Positions 1 through 7,200 of a stretch of DNA of 15,075 nt are shown here, in pieces (the first letter of the stretch is position 1; every line of letters begins with the position of its first letter). Below the pieces are notes generated by a model. The model saw only the letters and a list, made by a program, of their open reading frames with translations, did not search any database and had not been told where the DNA came from. Both the position numbers and the translations under genes were made by a program. The DNA lies in contig JADGEG010000029.1 of NCBI GenBank assembly GCA_016744485.1, forward strand, positions 1-15,075. Direction: 5' to 3'. This DNA comes from Arcobacter sp. GTDB lineage: Bacteria > Campylobacterota > Campylobacteria > Campylobacterales > Arcobacteraceae.

Positions 1-172
1 GAATAAGAATATTAAATTAAGTGGTTTGTTTTTATAGGGATATTATACTTTAATAACAATTAGACATTTTGTCTTGTATTAAACAACAATATAATTAGTA
101 AACTAAAAAAAGTAGAAGAGTATGCAACTACTTTTATTAGTGTGTGGGGAGTGTTTAAAAAACAAATTATGT
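1..172. other. Intergenic stretch at left edge, no intact gene
   Basis: No complete gene is visible in this stretch. It holds a hairpin terminator for the iron transporter operon (108-135) and a small palindrome AGACA-TTT-TGTCT at 62-74. It also has a TATAAT on the minus strand at 42-47 that could serve a gene beyond the left edge. A short plus-strand frame (64-180) ends with residues resembling the C-terminus of the neighbouring iron-binding protein; see findings. Confidence 0.5.
104..136 (-). terminator. Rho-independent terminator after fbpC
   Basis: AAAAGTAG (108-115) and CTACTTTT (128-135) form an 8-bp stem with a 12-base loop. Read on the minus strand the stem runs into seven T residues. 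It lies about 40 bases after the stop codon of the ATPase gene, as expected for the end of the iron transporter operon. The stem is AT-rich and the loop is long, so it may be weak. On the plus strand the T tract is shorter (TTTT then A). Confidence 0.55.
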
Positions 173-1165
173 TCAAATGAATAGCAAATCCTTTTCTTTA
201 ATATTTAAATAAAAAGTATCATTAATACATATATTACTAATATTTTTTACTAATACCAAAATACTAAAATCTTTATAATTCATAAATTGTAAACTAATCT
301 CATAATAATCTCCACAATAAGATATATCTATTAGCTTTAAAGCAAAATTATTCACTTCTTTTGTTATATGTGTTTTATTTACTCTTACAATTACTTCAAA
401 ATTTTTTGAATTTTGTATATCAAAGTCGCTTAATATTTCTTTTGGAAGTTCATTAATAGCACCTAAAAATTGAGCTACATATTTATTTATAGGATTAAAA
501 AATAATTCTTTTGGTGTTCCTATTTGAACTATTGTTTTATTTTGAATAATCGCAATTTTATCAGATATACTTAAGGCTTCTTTTTTATCATGTGTTACTA
601 AAATAGCAGATAAACCAAGCTTTTTTATAAGATTTTTTAGCCAAATTCGTGTTTTATTTCTTAAAAGACTATCAAGGTTTGAAAAAGGTTCATCAAGTAA
701 TAAAATCTTAGGTTCGTAAGCTATTACTCTAGCTATTGATACTCTTTGTTGCTGACCTCCTGAAAGTTCATGTATTTGTTTATATTTATGCTCTATTAAA
801 TCAAATTGTACTAATAGCTTATCAACTATGTTTTCTTTTTCTTTTTTACTTTTATTTTTTAAAGCAAAAGATATATTATCTTGTACATTTAAGTGTGGAA
901 AAAGTGCATAGTCTTGAAAAATATAACCTATATTTTGTGTAGCACATGAATTAATATTTTCTTTTAAAAAACATGTTCCTAAGTTTATTTCACCGTTATA
1001 ATCATTTTCTAAAGAAGAAATGGATCTTAAGATTGTACTTTTACCAGACCCACTAGCACCTAATATAGTAAATATTTCACCTTCTTTTACATCAAAAGAT
1101 ACATCTGAAAGTATATTTGTATTTTGAAAAGATATTGAATAATTCTTTAGGCTAATTGCTATCAT
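173..1165 (-). CDS. fbpC: Fe(III) ABC transporter ATP-binding protein
   Basis: This is the cytoplasmic ATPase that powers the Fe(III) importer made with the two genes upstream. Visible motifs are Walker A GASGSGKST (36-44), the Q-loop at Q84 in YIFQDYALFP, the signature LSGGQQQR (134-141), Walker B ILLLDEP (154-160) and the switch histidine H192 in VTHD. Residues after about 240 form a divergent C-terminal regulatory domain of the TOBE type usual in FbpC/PotA-like ATPases. At 330 aa the length fits that family. The start ATG has AAGGA upstream and lies one base past the permease stop, so translation is probably coupled. Iron specificity is inferred from the FutA-like binding protein and the Fur box in the same operon. 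Another metal or anion of the same transporter class is the main alternative. Confidence 0.9.
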   Translation of the reverse strand: MIAISLKNYSISFQNTNILSDVSFDVKEGEIFTILGASGSGKSTILRSISSLENDYNGEINLGTCFLKENINSCATQNIGYIFQDYALFPHLNVQDNISFALKNKSKKEKENIVDKLLVQFDLIEHKYKQIHELSGGQQQRVSIARVIAYEPKILLLDEPFSNLDSLLRNKTRIWLKNLIKKLGLSAILVTHDKKEALSISDKIAIIQNKTIVQIGTPKELFFNPINKYVAQFLGAINELPKEILSDFDIQNSKNFEVIVRVNKTHITKEVNNFALKLIDISYCGDYYEISLQFMNYKDFSILVLVKNISNICINDTFYLNIKEKDLLFI

Positions 1166-1166
1166 C

Positions 1167-2768
1167 TTATTCCTTAATCATTTTTTTAGCAAGTATTAAA
1201 ACTAAAACTATTCCTAAAATAACTATAAACATAGAAGGAACACTTGATTCATATATCTGATCTTGGGCTATTAGTTCATAAGTTCTTCCAGATAGAGTAT
1301 CAAAATTAAAAGGTCTTAAAATCATAGTTAAGGGTAATTCTTTTATAATTTCTATAAAAACTATAATAAAGGATGCTAAAGCTGAATTTTTAATCAAAGG
1401 AAAGATTATTTTTTTTAACTTTGAACTTTCTTTTAAATTCATGGTTGTACAGGCATCATCATACGACTTTGGTATCTTAGTAAAGCCTGATTCATAATTA
1501 TTAATAGAAATAGCTAAAAATCTTACACAATAAGCAAAGATAATAGCAAGAATGCTTCCAGTGAGTAAAATATCAAAAAAACCATCAATAAGGCTAATGA
1601 AACTTAATACCCCAACAGCGATGATAGCACCAGGTATACTATAACCTAGTTTTACTATTTGACTTAAGATATAGCTTAGTTTATTCTTATGTATTCTTAC
1701 ATTATAAACAAACATAAAAGCTAGTATAGTTATTAACAACGCTCCACTAATACCTAAGCTTAAAGTTTGTAAAACAACTATTATAAAATCTTCATCAATA
1801 ATATCTTTATATGATAAAACAAACCAATAAGTCATCTGAACAAAAGGCAAGATAAAACCAAAAAATACAGGAATAAAACACAAAATAAATGCAAAAATAT
1901 TTTTTTTACCTTTTAATTTTATTTTAGATATTGGTACAAAATCTTTACTATTACTGGTATATATTTTATTTCTTCTTTGAATTCTTTCTAAAATAATCAA
2001 TAAAAAAATAAAAAACATTAACATTCCTGCTAGTCTTGAAGCATCCTCAATAGAACCCATACCATACCAAGTTTTAAAAATACCAGTTACGAATGTAGAG
2101 ACTCCATAATAGTCAACAACTCCAAAATCAGCAACAGCTTCCATAACTGCTAAAATAGTACCTGCAACAATAGCAGGTCGTGAAATAGGAATTATAACTT
2201 TTATAAATATTTGCCAAGAAGTAAAACCCATAGTTTTAGAAGCATTTATAATAGAAGATGATTGAGACATAAGATATGTTTTTGAAATAAGATATACATA
2301 AGGGTATAGAACTAAAGACATAACTATAATAGCACCTTCTATTGACATAATATCCATAAAATAAATTTCAGATACATTGTTTTTACCTAATAAATCTAAA
2401 ATAAACATTGTAAATGAACCAGTTATATCAAATATACCTGCATAAATATATGACATTATATACGTGGGAATTGCAAAAGGTAATATTAAAGCATAATGAT
2501 AAAACTTTGAAAAAGTAAAAGAATACATAGTAGTTATATAAGCTGTACTAAACCCAATAATAGAAGTTAAAAAAGCAACACCTATCATAATATATAAAGA
2601 ATTAAAAATATATTCACTTAAAACTGTATCTTTTAAATGCTCCCAATTAGAAGTACTAGGCATGAAGATATTAACTAAGATTAAAAGTGCAGGTATGGCA
2701 ATAATTAGTGTTAAGATTACACTAATTATTGTTAGCTTTTGGAAGTATTTAAAATTTTTAAAAGATAT
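1167..2768 (-). CDS. fbpB: Fe(III) ABC transporter permease, non-canonical start
   Basis: This is the inner-membrane permease of the Fe(III) importer. It is a fused FbpB-type protein with two BPD_transp_1 halves, each carrying the ATPase-contacting EAA-type loop (NASKTMGFTSWQ...IP in the first half; YDDACTTMNL...IIFP near the end). The first ATG (2663) would give 498 aa but cuts off the first membrane helix and has no ribosome binding site. The open frame continues upstream through a clear hydrophobic helix (LTIISVILTLIIAIPALLIL) to the stop codon of the binding-protein gene. It contains no ATG, GTG or TTG there. A perfect GGAGG (2775-2779) lies 3 bases before ATT (2771) and 6 bases before ATA (2768). 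I place the start at ATA 2768 (533 aa) because the spacing is best, with ATT 2771 as alternative. Each is one substitution from ATG, so a sequence error is possible. Confidence 0.85.
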   Translation of the reverse strand: MSFKNFKYFQKLTIISVILTLIIAIPALLILVNIFMPSTSNWEHLKDTVLSEYIFNSLYIMIGVAFLTSIIGFSTAYITTMYSFTFSKFYHYALILPFAIPTYIMSYIYAGIFDITGSFTMFILDLLGKNNVSEIYFMDIMSIEGAIIVMSLVLYPYVYLISKTYLMSQSSSIINASKTMGFTSWQIFIKVIIPISRPAIVAGTILAVMEAVADFGVVDYYGVSTFVTGIFKTWYGMGSIEDASRLAGMLMFFIFLLIILERIQRRNKIYTSNSKDFVPISKIKLKGKKNIFAFILCFIPVFFGFILPFVQMTYWFVLSYKDIIDEDFIIVVLQTLSLGISGALLITILAFMFVYNVRIHKNKLSYILSQIVKLGYSIPGAIIAVGVLSFISLIDGFFDILLTGSILAIIFAYCVRFLAISINNYESGFTKIPKSYDDACTTMNLKESSKLKKIIFPLIKNSALASFIIVFIEIIKELPLTMILRPFNFDTLSGRTYELIAQDQIYESSVPSMFIVILGIVLVLILAKKMIKE

Positions 2769-2771
2769 AAT

Positions 2772-3779
2772 TTACCTCCACTTAGCTTTATCAAAAATTT
2801 TAACTGCTTTTGCATTATTTTGCCCTAAAGAGTTCATAGAAATATTATCTTCTTGAAATACTCCCCACGAACTTACTAACTTAGAAGCTTTCACACCTTT
2901 TAATATAGGGTATTCAAAATTAGCTTGTGCAAATAATTTTTGTGCATCTTTTGAAGCTAAAAATTCTATAAATTTTATAGCATTTGCTTTATTGTAAGAA
3001 TATTTAGTAACTCCTGCCCCTGATATATTTATATGTGTTCCTCCATTTTTAAATACAGGGAATACAATTTTCATTTTAGAAACTGCATCCCTTTGAGACT
3101 TATCTTTATTATTTATCATTTTACCTATATAATATGTATTTGCAATGGCAATTTTACCAAGACCATTTGCCACAGCTTTTACCTGAGCTCTATCATTGCC
3201 TTTTGGAGTTCTTGCCATATTTTCAACTATTGCTTTAGCCCACTTTAAAGAATAAGCCTCTCCATGATGTTCTATCATAGCTGATAATAAGGATTGATTA
3301 TAAATATTATTAGAAGCTCTTACAACAATTTGACCTTTAAATTTTGAACTAGCTAGATCTTCATATGTTGTAATTTCTTTATCAGTATTTGAATCAATTG
3401 TAACTACAGCAACTCTAGCTCTTTTTGTTAAAGCAAACCATTGATTATCTTTATCTCTAAGGTTTTCAGGAATATTTTTTTTTAAATAAGATGAATTAAT
3501 AGCTTGTAATAAACCTTTAGTTTTTGCCTTAAATAAATTAGCTGCATCAACAGTTATTAATACATCAGCTGGAGTTTTTTTACCCTCAATACTTAATCTT
3601 TTAAGTAAAGCTCCACCTTTTGCTTTGACTACATTTACTTTAATACCTGTTTTATTTTCAAACATTTTAAACAATTGCTTATCTGTATCATAATGTCGCA
3701 CTGAATAAATATTGACTTCATTTGCCAATAAAACACAACTTGATGATACTAACATCCCTAATATAAGTTTTTTAAACAT
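2772..3779 (-). CDS. fbpA: Periplasmic Fe(III)-binding protein, FutA/FbpA family
   Basis: This is the periplasmic receptor that captures ferric iron and delivers it to the FbpB-type permease. Residues 1-19 form a signal peptide (MFKK, hydrophobic core, cleavage near LLA|NE). The mature start NIYSVRHYDTD and the later NTYYIGKM closely resemble cyanobacterial FutA. The tyrosine pair Y216-Y217, with Y30 and H29 near the N-terminus, are the likely iron ligands by family precedent. The length of 335 aa is normal. The gene is first in its operon; the ATG has a modest AAAGG upstream, and a Fur box lies 68-86 bases before the start. Its stop codon is in the same frame as the permease and is followed at once by that reading frame. 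Confidence 0.93.
   Translation of the reverse strand: MFKKLILGMLVSSSCVLLANEVNIYSVRHYDTDKQLFKMFENKTGIKVNVVKAKGGALLKRLSIEGKKTPADVLITVDAANLFKAKTKGLLQAINSSYLKKNIPENLRDKDNQWFALTKRARVAVVTIDSNTDKEITTYEDLASSKFKGQIVVRASNNIYNQSLLSAMIEHHGEAYSLKWAKAIVENMARTPKGNDRAQVKAVANGLGKIAIANTYYIGKMINNKDKSQRDAVSKMKIVFPVFKNGGTHINISGAGVTKYSYNKANAIKFIEFLASKDAQKLFAQANFEYPILKGVKASKLVSSWGVFQEDNISMNSLGQNNAKAVKIFDKAKWR
2775..2779 (-). promoter_or_regulatory. Shine-Dalgarno GGAGG that sets the permease start
   Basis: GGAGG lies in the last two sense codons (TGG AGG) of the binding-protein gene, directly before its TAA stop. It is the strongest ribosome binding site near the start of the permease frame and points to initiation at ATT 2771 or ATA 2768. 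The in-frame ATG at 2663 is preceded by TTAGTTAATATCTTC, which has no purine-rich site. Confidence 0.6.
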
Positions 3780-3810
3780 TTTTTTACCTTTTTTAATTTT
3801 AATGTTTTGA

Positions 3811-3816
3811 ATAATA
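3811..3816 (-). promoter_or_regulatory. Possible -10 box of the iron transporter operon
   Basis: TATTAT on the minus strand, with a G two bases upstream as in Campylobacterota sigma-70 promoters, lies about 32 bases before the fbpA ATG. A transcript starting near 3804 would carry a 25-base leader with the ribosome binding site. The Fur box would then sit around -43 to -61, somewhat upstream of the usual position. A promoter inside the 3830-3855 palindrome region is an alternative. Confidence 0.3.
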
Positions 3817-3834
3817 ACTGAATAACCTTTATCT

Positions 3835-3852
3835 ATTCTTAATATTAAGAAT
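3835..3852. repeat. Perfect 18-bp palindrome next to Fur box
   Basis: ATTCTTAATATTAAGAAT reads identically on both strands and overlaps the left end of the Fur box by six bases. It could be a second regulator site or part of an extended Fur array. It has no T tract, so it is unlikely to be a terminator. Short AT palindromes also arise by chance in such a base composition. Confidence 0.5.
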
Positions 3853-3865
3853 GATTATCAATCAC
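3847..3865 (-). promoter_or_regulatory. Fur box controlling the iron transporter
   Basis: The minus-strand 19-mer GTGATTGATAATCATTCTT matches the classical Fur box GATAATGATAATCATTATC at 14 of 19 positions, with an unbroken 11-base core TGATAATCATT. It lies between the stop of nth and the start of the Fe(III)-binding protein gene. That is where Fe-Fur repression of an iron importer would be expected. The site begins only a few bases after the nth stop codon, so it separates the two transcription units. Confidence 0.75.
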
Positions 3866-3870
3866 TTATT

Positions 3871-4515
3871 TTATGCTGGCTTAAAACTTTTAGTAGTTTT
3901 ACAAATATGAGGGAAAAGACAATTTTCACAATCAGGTTTAATAGCCTTGCATATATATCTTCCAAATAAAACCATAGCTTGATGAAAAATATGTAAATCA
4001 TCTTTTAATTTTTTAACCAAATGTTCTTCTGTTTGAAGAACTGTTTTAGCATCACTTAACCCAAGTCTATGAGATACTCTAAATACATGAGTATCAACAG
4101 CCATAAGATTTGCACCTTCACTTTCTATCATAAAAACATTTGCTGTTTTATTTCCAACCCCTGCTAAACTCATAAGCTGTTTTTGAACATGAGGAATATT
4201 TCCTTCAAAGTTTTCAATTACACTGTTTGCCATTTTTATAATATTTTTTGATTTATTATTAAAAAATGAACAGGATTTTAATAAGTCTTTTACATCTTCT
4301 AACGAAGCTTGTGCTAGTTCAAATACATTTGGGTATTTTTTAAATAAAGCAGGTGTTATGATATTGACCCTTTTATCTGTACATTGTGCTGAGAGTATAA
4401 TAGCAATTAAAAGTTCATAATCGTTTGTATATCTTAATTCTGTAACTGCATTTGAATAGTTCTTTACAAAAGCTTCTTTTATAACTTGAATTTCTTTTTT
4501 TGTGGCTTTTTTCAT
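3871..4515 (-). CDS. nth: Endonuclease III (base excision repair glycosylase/AP lyase)
   Basis: This enzyme removes oxidised pyrimidines from DNA and nicks the abasic site. The helix-hairpin-helix LMSLAGVGNKTANVF carries the catalytic lysine K123, and the catalytic aspartate is D141 in VDTHVFRVSHR. The iron-sulfur cluster cysteines C189, C196, C199 and C205 have the exact C-x6-C-x2-C-x5-C spacing of Nth. At 214 aa the length matches the family (211 in E. coli). The ATG has GGGAG five bases upstream. A separate promoter (4539-4547) lies in the 59-base gap after the gspF-like gene, so nth may be expressed on its own as well as by readthrough. Confidence 0.97.
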   Translation of the reverse strand: MKKATKKEIQVIKEAFVKNYSNAVTELRYTNDYELLIAIILSAQCTDKRVNIITPALFKKYPNVFELAQASLEDVKDLLKSCSFFNNKSKNIIKMANSVIENFEGNIPHVQKQLMSLAGVGNKTANVFMIESEGANLMAVDTHVFRVSHRLGLSDAKTVLQTEEHLVKKLKDDLHIFHQAMVLFGRYICKAIKPDCENCLFPHICKTTKSFKPA

Positions 4516-4538
4516 TTTTCTCCCAATAAGTATTATAA

Positions 4539-4547
4539 ATTATAGCA
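4539..4547 (-). promoter_or_regulatory. Extended -10 promoter for nth
   Basis: The minus strand reads TTTTTTATTTTGCTATAAT here. That is a T-rich stretch, then TG, one base and a perfect TATAAT (4539-4544), the pattern described for sigma-70 promoters of Campylobacter and Helicobacter. Transcription would begin about 4532, giving a leader of about 17 bases that contains GGGAG before the nth ATG. Confidence 0.6.
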
Positions 4548-4574
4548 AAATAAAAAAGTTTTAGATGTTTTATT

Positions 4575-5765
4575 TTATACACTAATTATACTACTCATAC
4601 TCCAAATAGGTACAAAGATAGCAAGAATTAACCATATAATTAAAGACATTATTAATATAAAAAAAATAGGTGACATTAATAAAGACAAAAGTTTTAATTT
4701 TTCATCTAATTTTTTTTTATAAATTTTTTTTATTTCATTCATTATTTTATTTATATTATTACTATGTTCACCTGTATTTATTAAATTTAAAATCATATCA
4801 TCAAACAAATCAACACTTTTAAATGCTAAACTTATAGAATTTCCACTTTTTATTAAATCATCAATTTTATGTATTTTATTTAATAAATATTGATTTTTTA
4901 TAATAATTTTTGCCTGAACAAGACTATTATAAAATTCATTTTTATTTTCTAGTAAAAGACTAAGAAGTAAAAAATATTTGTGTAAATTTTTTACTTTATT
5001 TATATCACTTAAGCTAGATAAATTATTTATCGATATCTTATCTATAAATAATTTAAAAGCTTTATTTTTGTTATAAATATAAATCAAAGCACTAACTAAG
5101 AACACAAAAATAAATAAAATAATATGTGCATAATTCTCTAAGATATTTTGAACACTAAATAATATTTGTGTAGACATAGATAAAGTAATTTTATTTTCAA
5201 GAAGTAAAAATTTAAACTTAGGCACAACCAAACTAAATATTATAAATAAAGAAGCAATAAAACATACCAATAAAGCAATAGGATAAGATATACTTTTAAT
5301 AAAATCTTGCTTAGCTTGATATTCATCTTTTAGTAAAAAATGTAAAGCTTGTATATTTTTTGTAATATTTCCATTATTTTGACTAAGCTTTACAAAAGGT
5401 TTAACTAAATGGTTAATATAAAACTCATCAAAATGTTCATAAATTATTTGATTTTTACTAAATGAACTTTGAATAATATGAAGAAATTTAATAATATTTT
5501 TATTTTTACGATTTTTTATTAAAATATTAATTGAATCATCTAATAATATACCACTTTCTAACATCAAGCTTAATTCATAAAAAATCATTATTAATTCTTT
5601 ATCTTTGATTTTTTTAGATACATTTATTGTTCCCAATTTTTTTTTATTCAGTTTAGTAATTTCTATGATATTAGAAGGTAAAGTTTGAGTATTTAAATCA
5701 TTTGTTTCTATAATAATTGAGTATATTTTTGTATTCTTTTGAAAGATTATTTTATATTTATTCAT
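4575..5765 (-). CDS. GspF/PilC-type inner-membrane assembly protein
   Basis: This is a polytopic inner-membrane protein of the type II secretion / type IV pilus F family, which anchors the assembly ATPase and drives pseudopilus assembly. A small N-terminal domain (about 1-55) is followed by two T2SSF repeats of mostly helical cytoplasmic sequence. Membrane segments are at about 161-183, 213-231 and 362-386, the three-helix layout of GspF. At 396 aa the length is typical. No other secretion or pilus gene is in the window, so which machine it serves cannot be told. It starts 13 bases after trpE with no obvious ribosome binding site, so it may depend on coupling. The coding strand has A9 and A8 runs near codons 350 (4710-4718 and 4724-4731). 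Confidence 0.85.
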   Translation of the reverse strand: MNKYKIIFQKNTKIYSIIIETNDLNTQTLPSNIIEITKLNKKKLGTINVSKKIKDKELIMIFYELSLMLESGILLDDSINILIKNRKNKNIIKFLHIIQSSFSKNQIIYEHFDEFYINHLVKPFVKLSQNNGNITKNIQALHFLLKDEYQAKQDFIKSISYPIALLVCFIASLFIIFSLVVPKFKFLLLENKITLSMSTQILFSVQNILENYAHIILFIFVFLVSALIYIYNKNKAFKLFIDKISINNLSSLSDINKVKNLHKYFLLLSLLLENKNEFYNSLVQAKIIIKNQYLLNKIHKIDDLIKSGNSISLAFKSVDLFDDMILNLINTGEHSNNINKIMNEIKKIYKKKLDEKLKLLSLLMSPIFFILIMSLIIWLILAIFVPIWSMSSIISV

Positions 5766-5778
5766 AAAAATATATAAG

Positions 5779-7188
5779 TTATGATAAATCTTTTAATGTA
5801 GAAATATTAGCGGCTAATTTATTTTGTACTTCTTCATATTCAAGTTGTGGCACTGAATCAGCTACAATTCCAGCACCTGCTTGAAAAATAACTTTATCTT
5901 TACTTAACATGGTTGTTCTTATTGTAATAGCTGAGTCCATATTCCCATCAAAACCAAAATAAGCAATGCTACCTGAATAAAAATTTCTTTTAATACCTTC
6001 AAATTGTGCTATTAACTCCATGGCCCTAATTTTTGGAGCTCCTGTCATAGTTCCTGCTGTAAAGGTTGCTGCAAATAAATCGAACATATCATATTTATCA
6101 TCAAGAATAGCCTCAACATCACTTACTATGTGCATAACATGTGAGTACTTTTCAACTCTCATTAAATCACTAACTTTTACACTCCCTGTTTTAGCACAAC
6201 GACTTACATCATTTCTCCCTAAATCAACTAGCATGATATGTTCGGCTCTTTCTTTTGAGTCATTTATTAACTCATTTTGCATTTTTAAATCTTCATCTAA
6301 AGAAGAACCTCGTTTTCTAGTACCTGCAATTGGTCGTAAGAGAATATGACCATCAACTAACCTTATCATTACTTCAGGAGAACTTCCAGCAATTGTAAAA
6401 TTTTCAAACTCTAAAAAAAATAAATAAGGACTTGGATTTTTACTTCTTAATGCTCTATAAAAGCTAAGATGATCAACTTGTGCTTTTTGTATAAATCTAT
6501 TTGACATAAGTATTTGAAAAACATCTCCTGATTTTATCATTTCTTTAGATTTTTTAACCATTTCAAAAAATTTTCCTTTTGAAAAATTAAATTTTCCTTC
6601 TTCTTTTATAATAGCTTTTTTTAAAGGTGTAAATGCATAAGGTTTCAACAATTCTTTTTCTATATCTTCTAAGCATGAAAAAGAAGATAAAAATGATGTT
6701 ACCATTACAAGTTTAGATGTTTTATGAGAAAAACCTAAAATGATTTTTGGTCTAATTAAATCTAAATCAGGAATATTCAAATCATCTTGCAAGTTGTCCA
6801 TAAAGGGCTTTAAAGATGGCTCAAACTCTTTACCCATATCATAAGATATATTTCCTATAAACCCATCAATTAAACCAATACCTAATTCAAGTGATTTTTC
6901 TTTATAATATTTTTTATTAAATGTTTTATAATATTTTTGAAGATATTTTAAAGGATTAGAATCCACTTCTTTAACTTCATTTACTTCATTTTGAAAATAT
7001 GTTCTAGAATTTTGATGCCATATTCTTTCTCGCTGACCTATTATGATATAAGAGTAATTTCCATCTGTTGAATTAATAGTACTTTCAAATAAAAAAGTAA
7101 TGTCGTTTTTAAAAATATTTTTTACTTTTTCATAAATTGATACGGGAGTAAATTGATCTAAAAAAAGCTCTTTTGTATAAAAGTTCAT
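5779..7188 (-). CDS. trpE: Anthranilate synthase component I
   Basis: TrpE converts chorismate to anthranilate, the first committed step of tryptophan synthesis, using ammonia from its TrpG partner (not in this window). The chorismate-binding domain is complete: PIAGTRKRG (286-294), ERAEHIMLVDLGRND (313-327), FTAGTMTGAPK (376-386) and AGAGIVADS (437-445). PIAGT rather than PIKGT separates TrpE from the para-aminobenzoate enzyme PabB. The N-terminal motif FLFES (32-36) corresponds to the LLES element that binds feedback tryptophan, so inhibition by tryptophan is likely. At 469 aa it is a normal, slightly short TrpE. It stands apart from other trp genes, 12 bases after the SPOR-domain gene. No Shine-Dalgarno is evident before its ATG, and no leader peptide or attenuator is seen. 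Confidence 0.93.
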   Translation of the reverse strand: MNFYTKELFLDQFTPVSIYEKVKNIFKNDITFLFESTINSTDGNYSYIIIGQRERIWHQNSRTYFQNEVNEVKEVDSNPLKYLQKYYKTFNKKYYKEKSLELGIGLIDGFIGNISYDMGKEFEPSLKPFMDNLQDDLNIPDLDLIRPKIILGFSHKTSKLVMVTSFLSSFSCLEDIEKELLKPYAFTPLKKAIIKEEGKFNFSKGKFFEMVKKSKEMIKSGDVFQILMSNRFIQKAQVDHLSFYRALRSKNPSPYLFFLEFENFTIAGSSPEVMIRLVDGHILLRPIAGTRKRGSSLDEDLKMQNELINDSKERAEHIMLVDLGRNDVSRCAKTGSVKVSDLMRVEKYSHVMHIVSDVEAILDDKYDMFDLFAATFTAGTMTGAPKIRAMELIAQFEGIKRNFYSGSIAYFGFDGNMDSAITIRTTMLSKDKVIFQAGAGIVADSVPQLEYEEVQNKLAANISTLKDLS

Positions 7189-7200
7189 TATTTTAAATAC

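Noticed and set aside
69..95. Plus-strand promoter TTGTCT...TATAAT
   Set aside because: The 15-base spacing is short and it would read antisense into the end of fbpC; AT-rich sequence yields such matches by chance.
6020..6349. Plus-strand 109-residue frame inside trpE
   Set aside because: It lies wholly opposite conserved TrpE catalytic motifs, which explain the codon pattern; no supporting start signal.
5779..7188. pabB or isochorismate synthase instead of trpE
   Set aside because: PIAGT in place of the PabB PIKGT lysine motif, plus the N-terminal FLFES tryptophan-site motif, favours TrpE.
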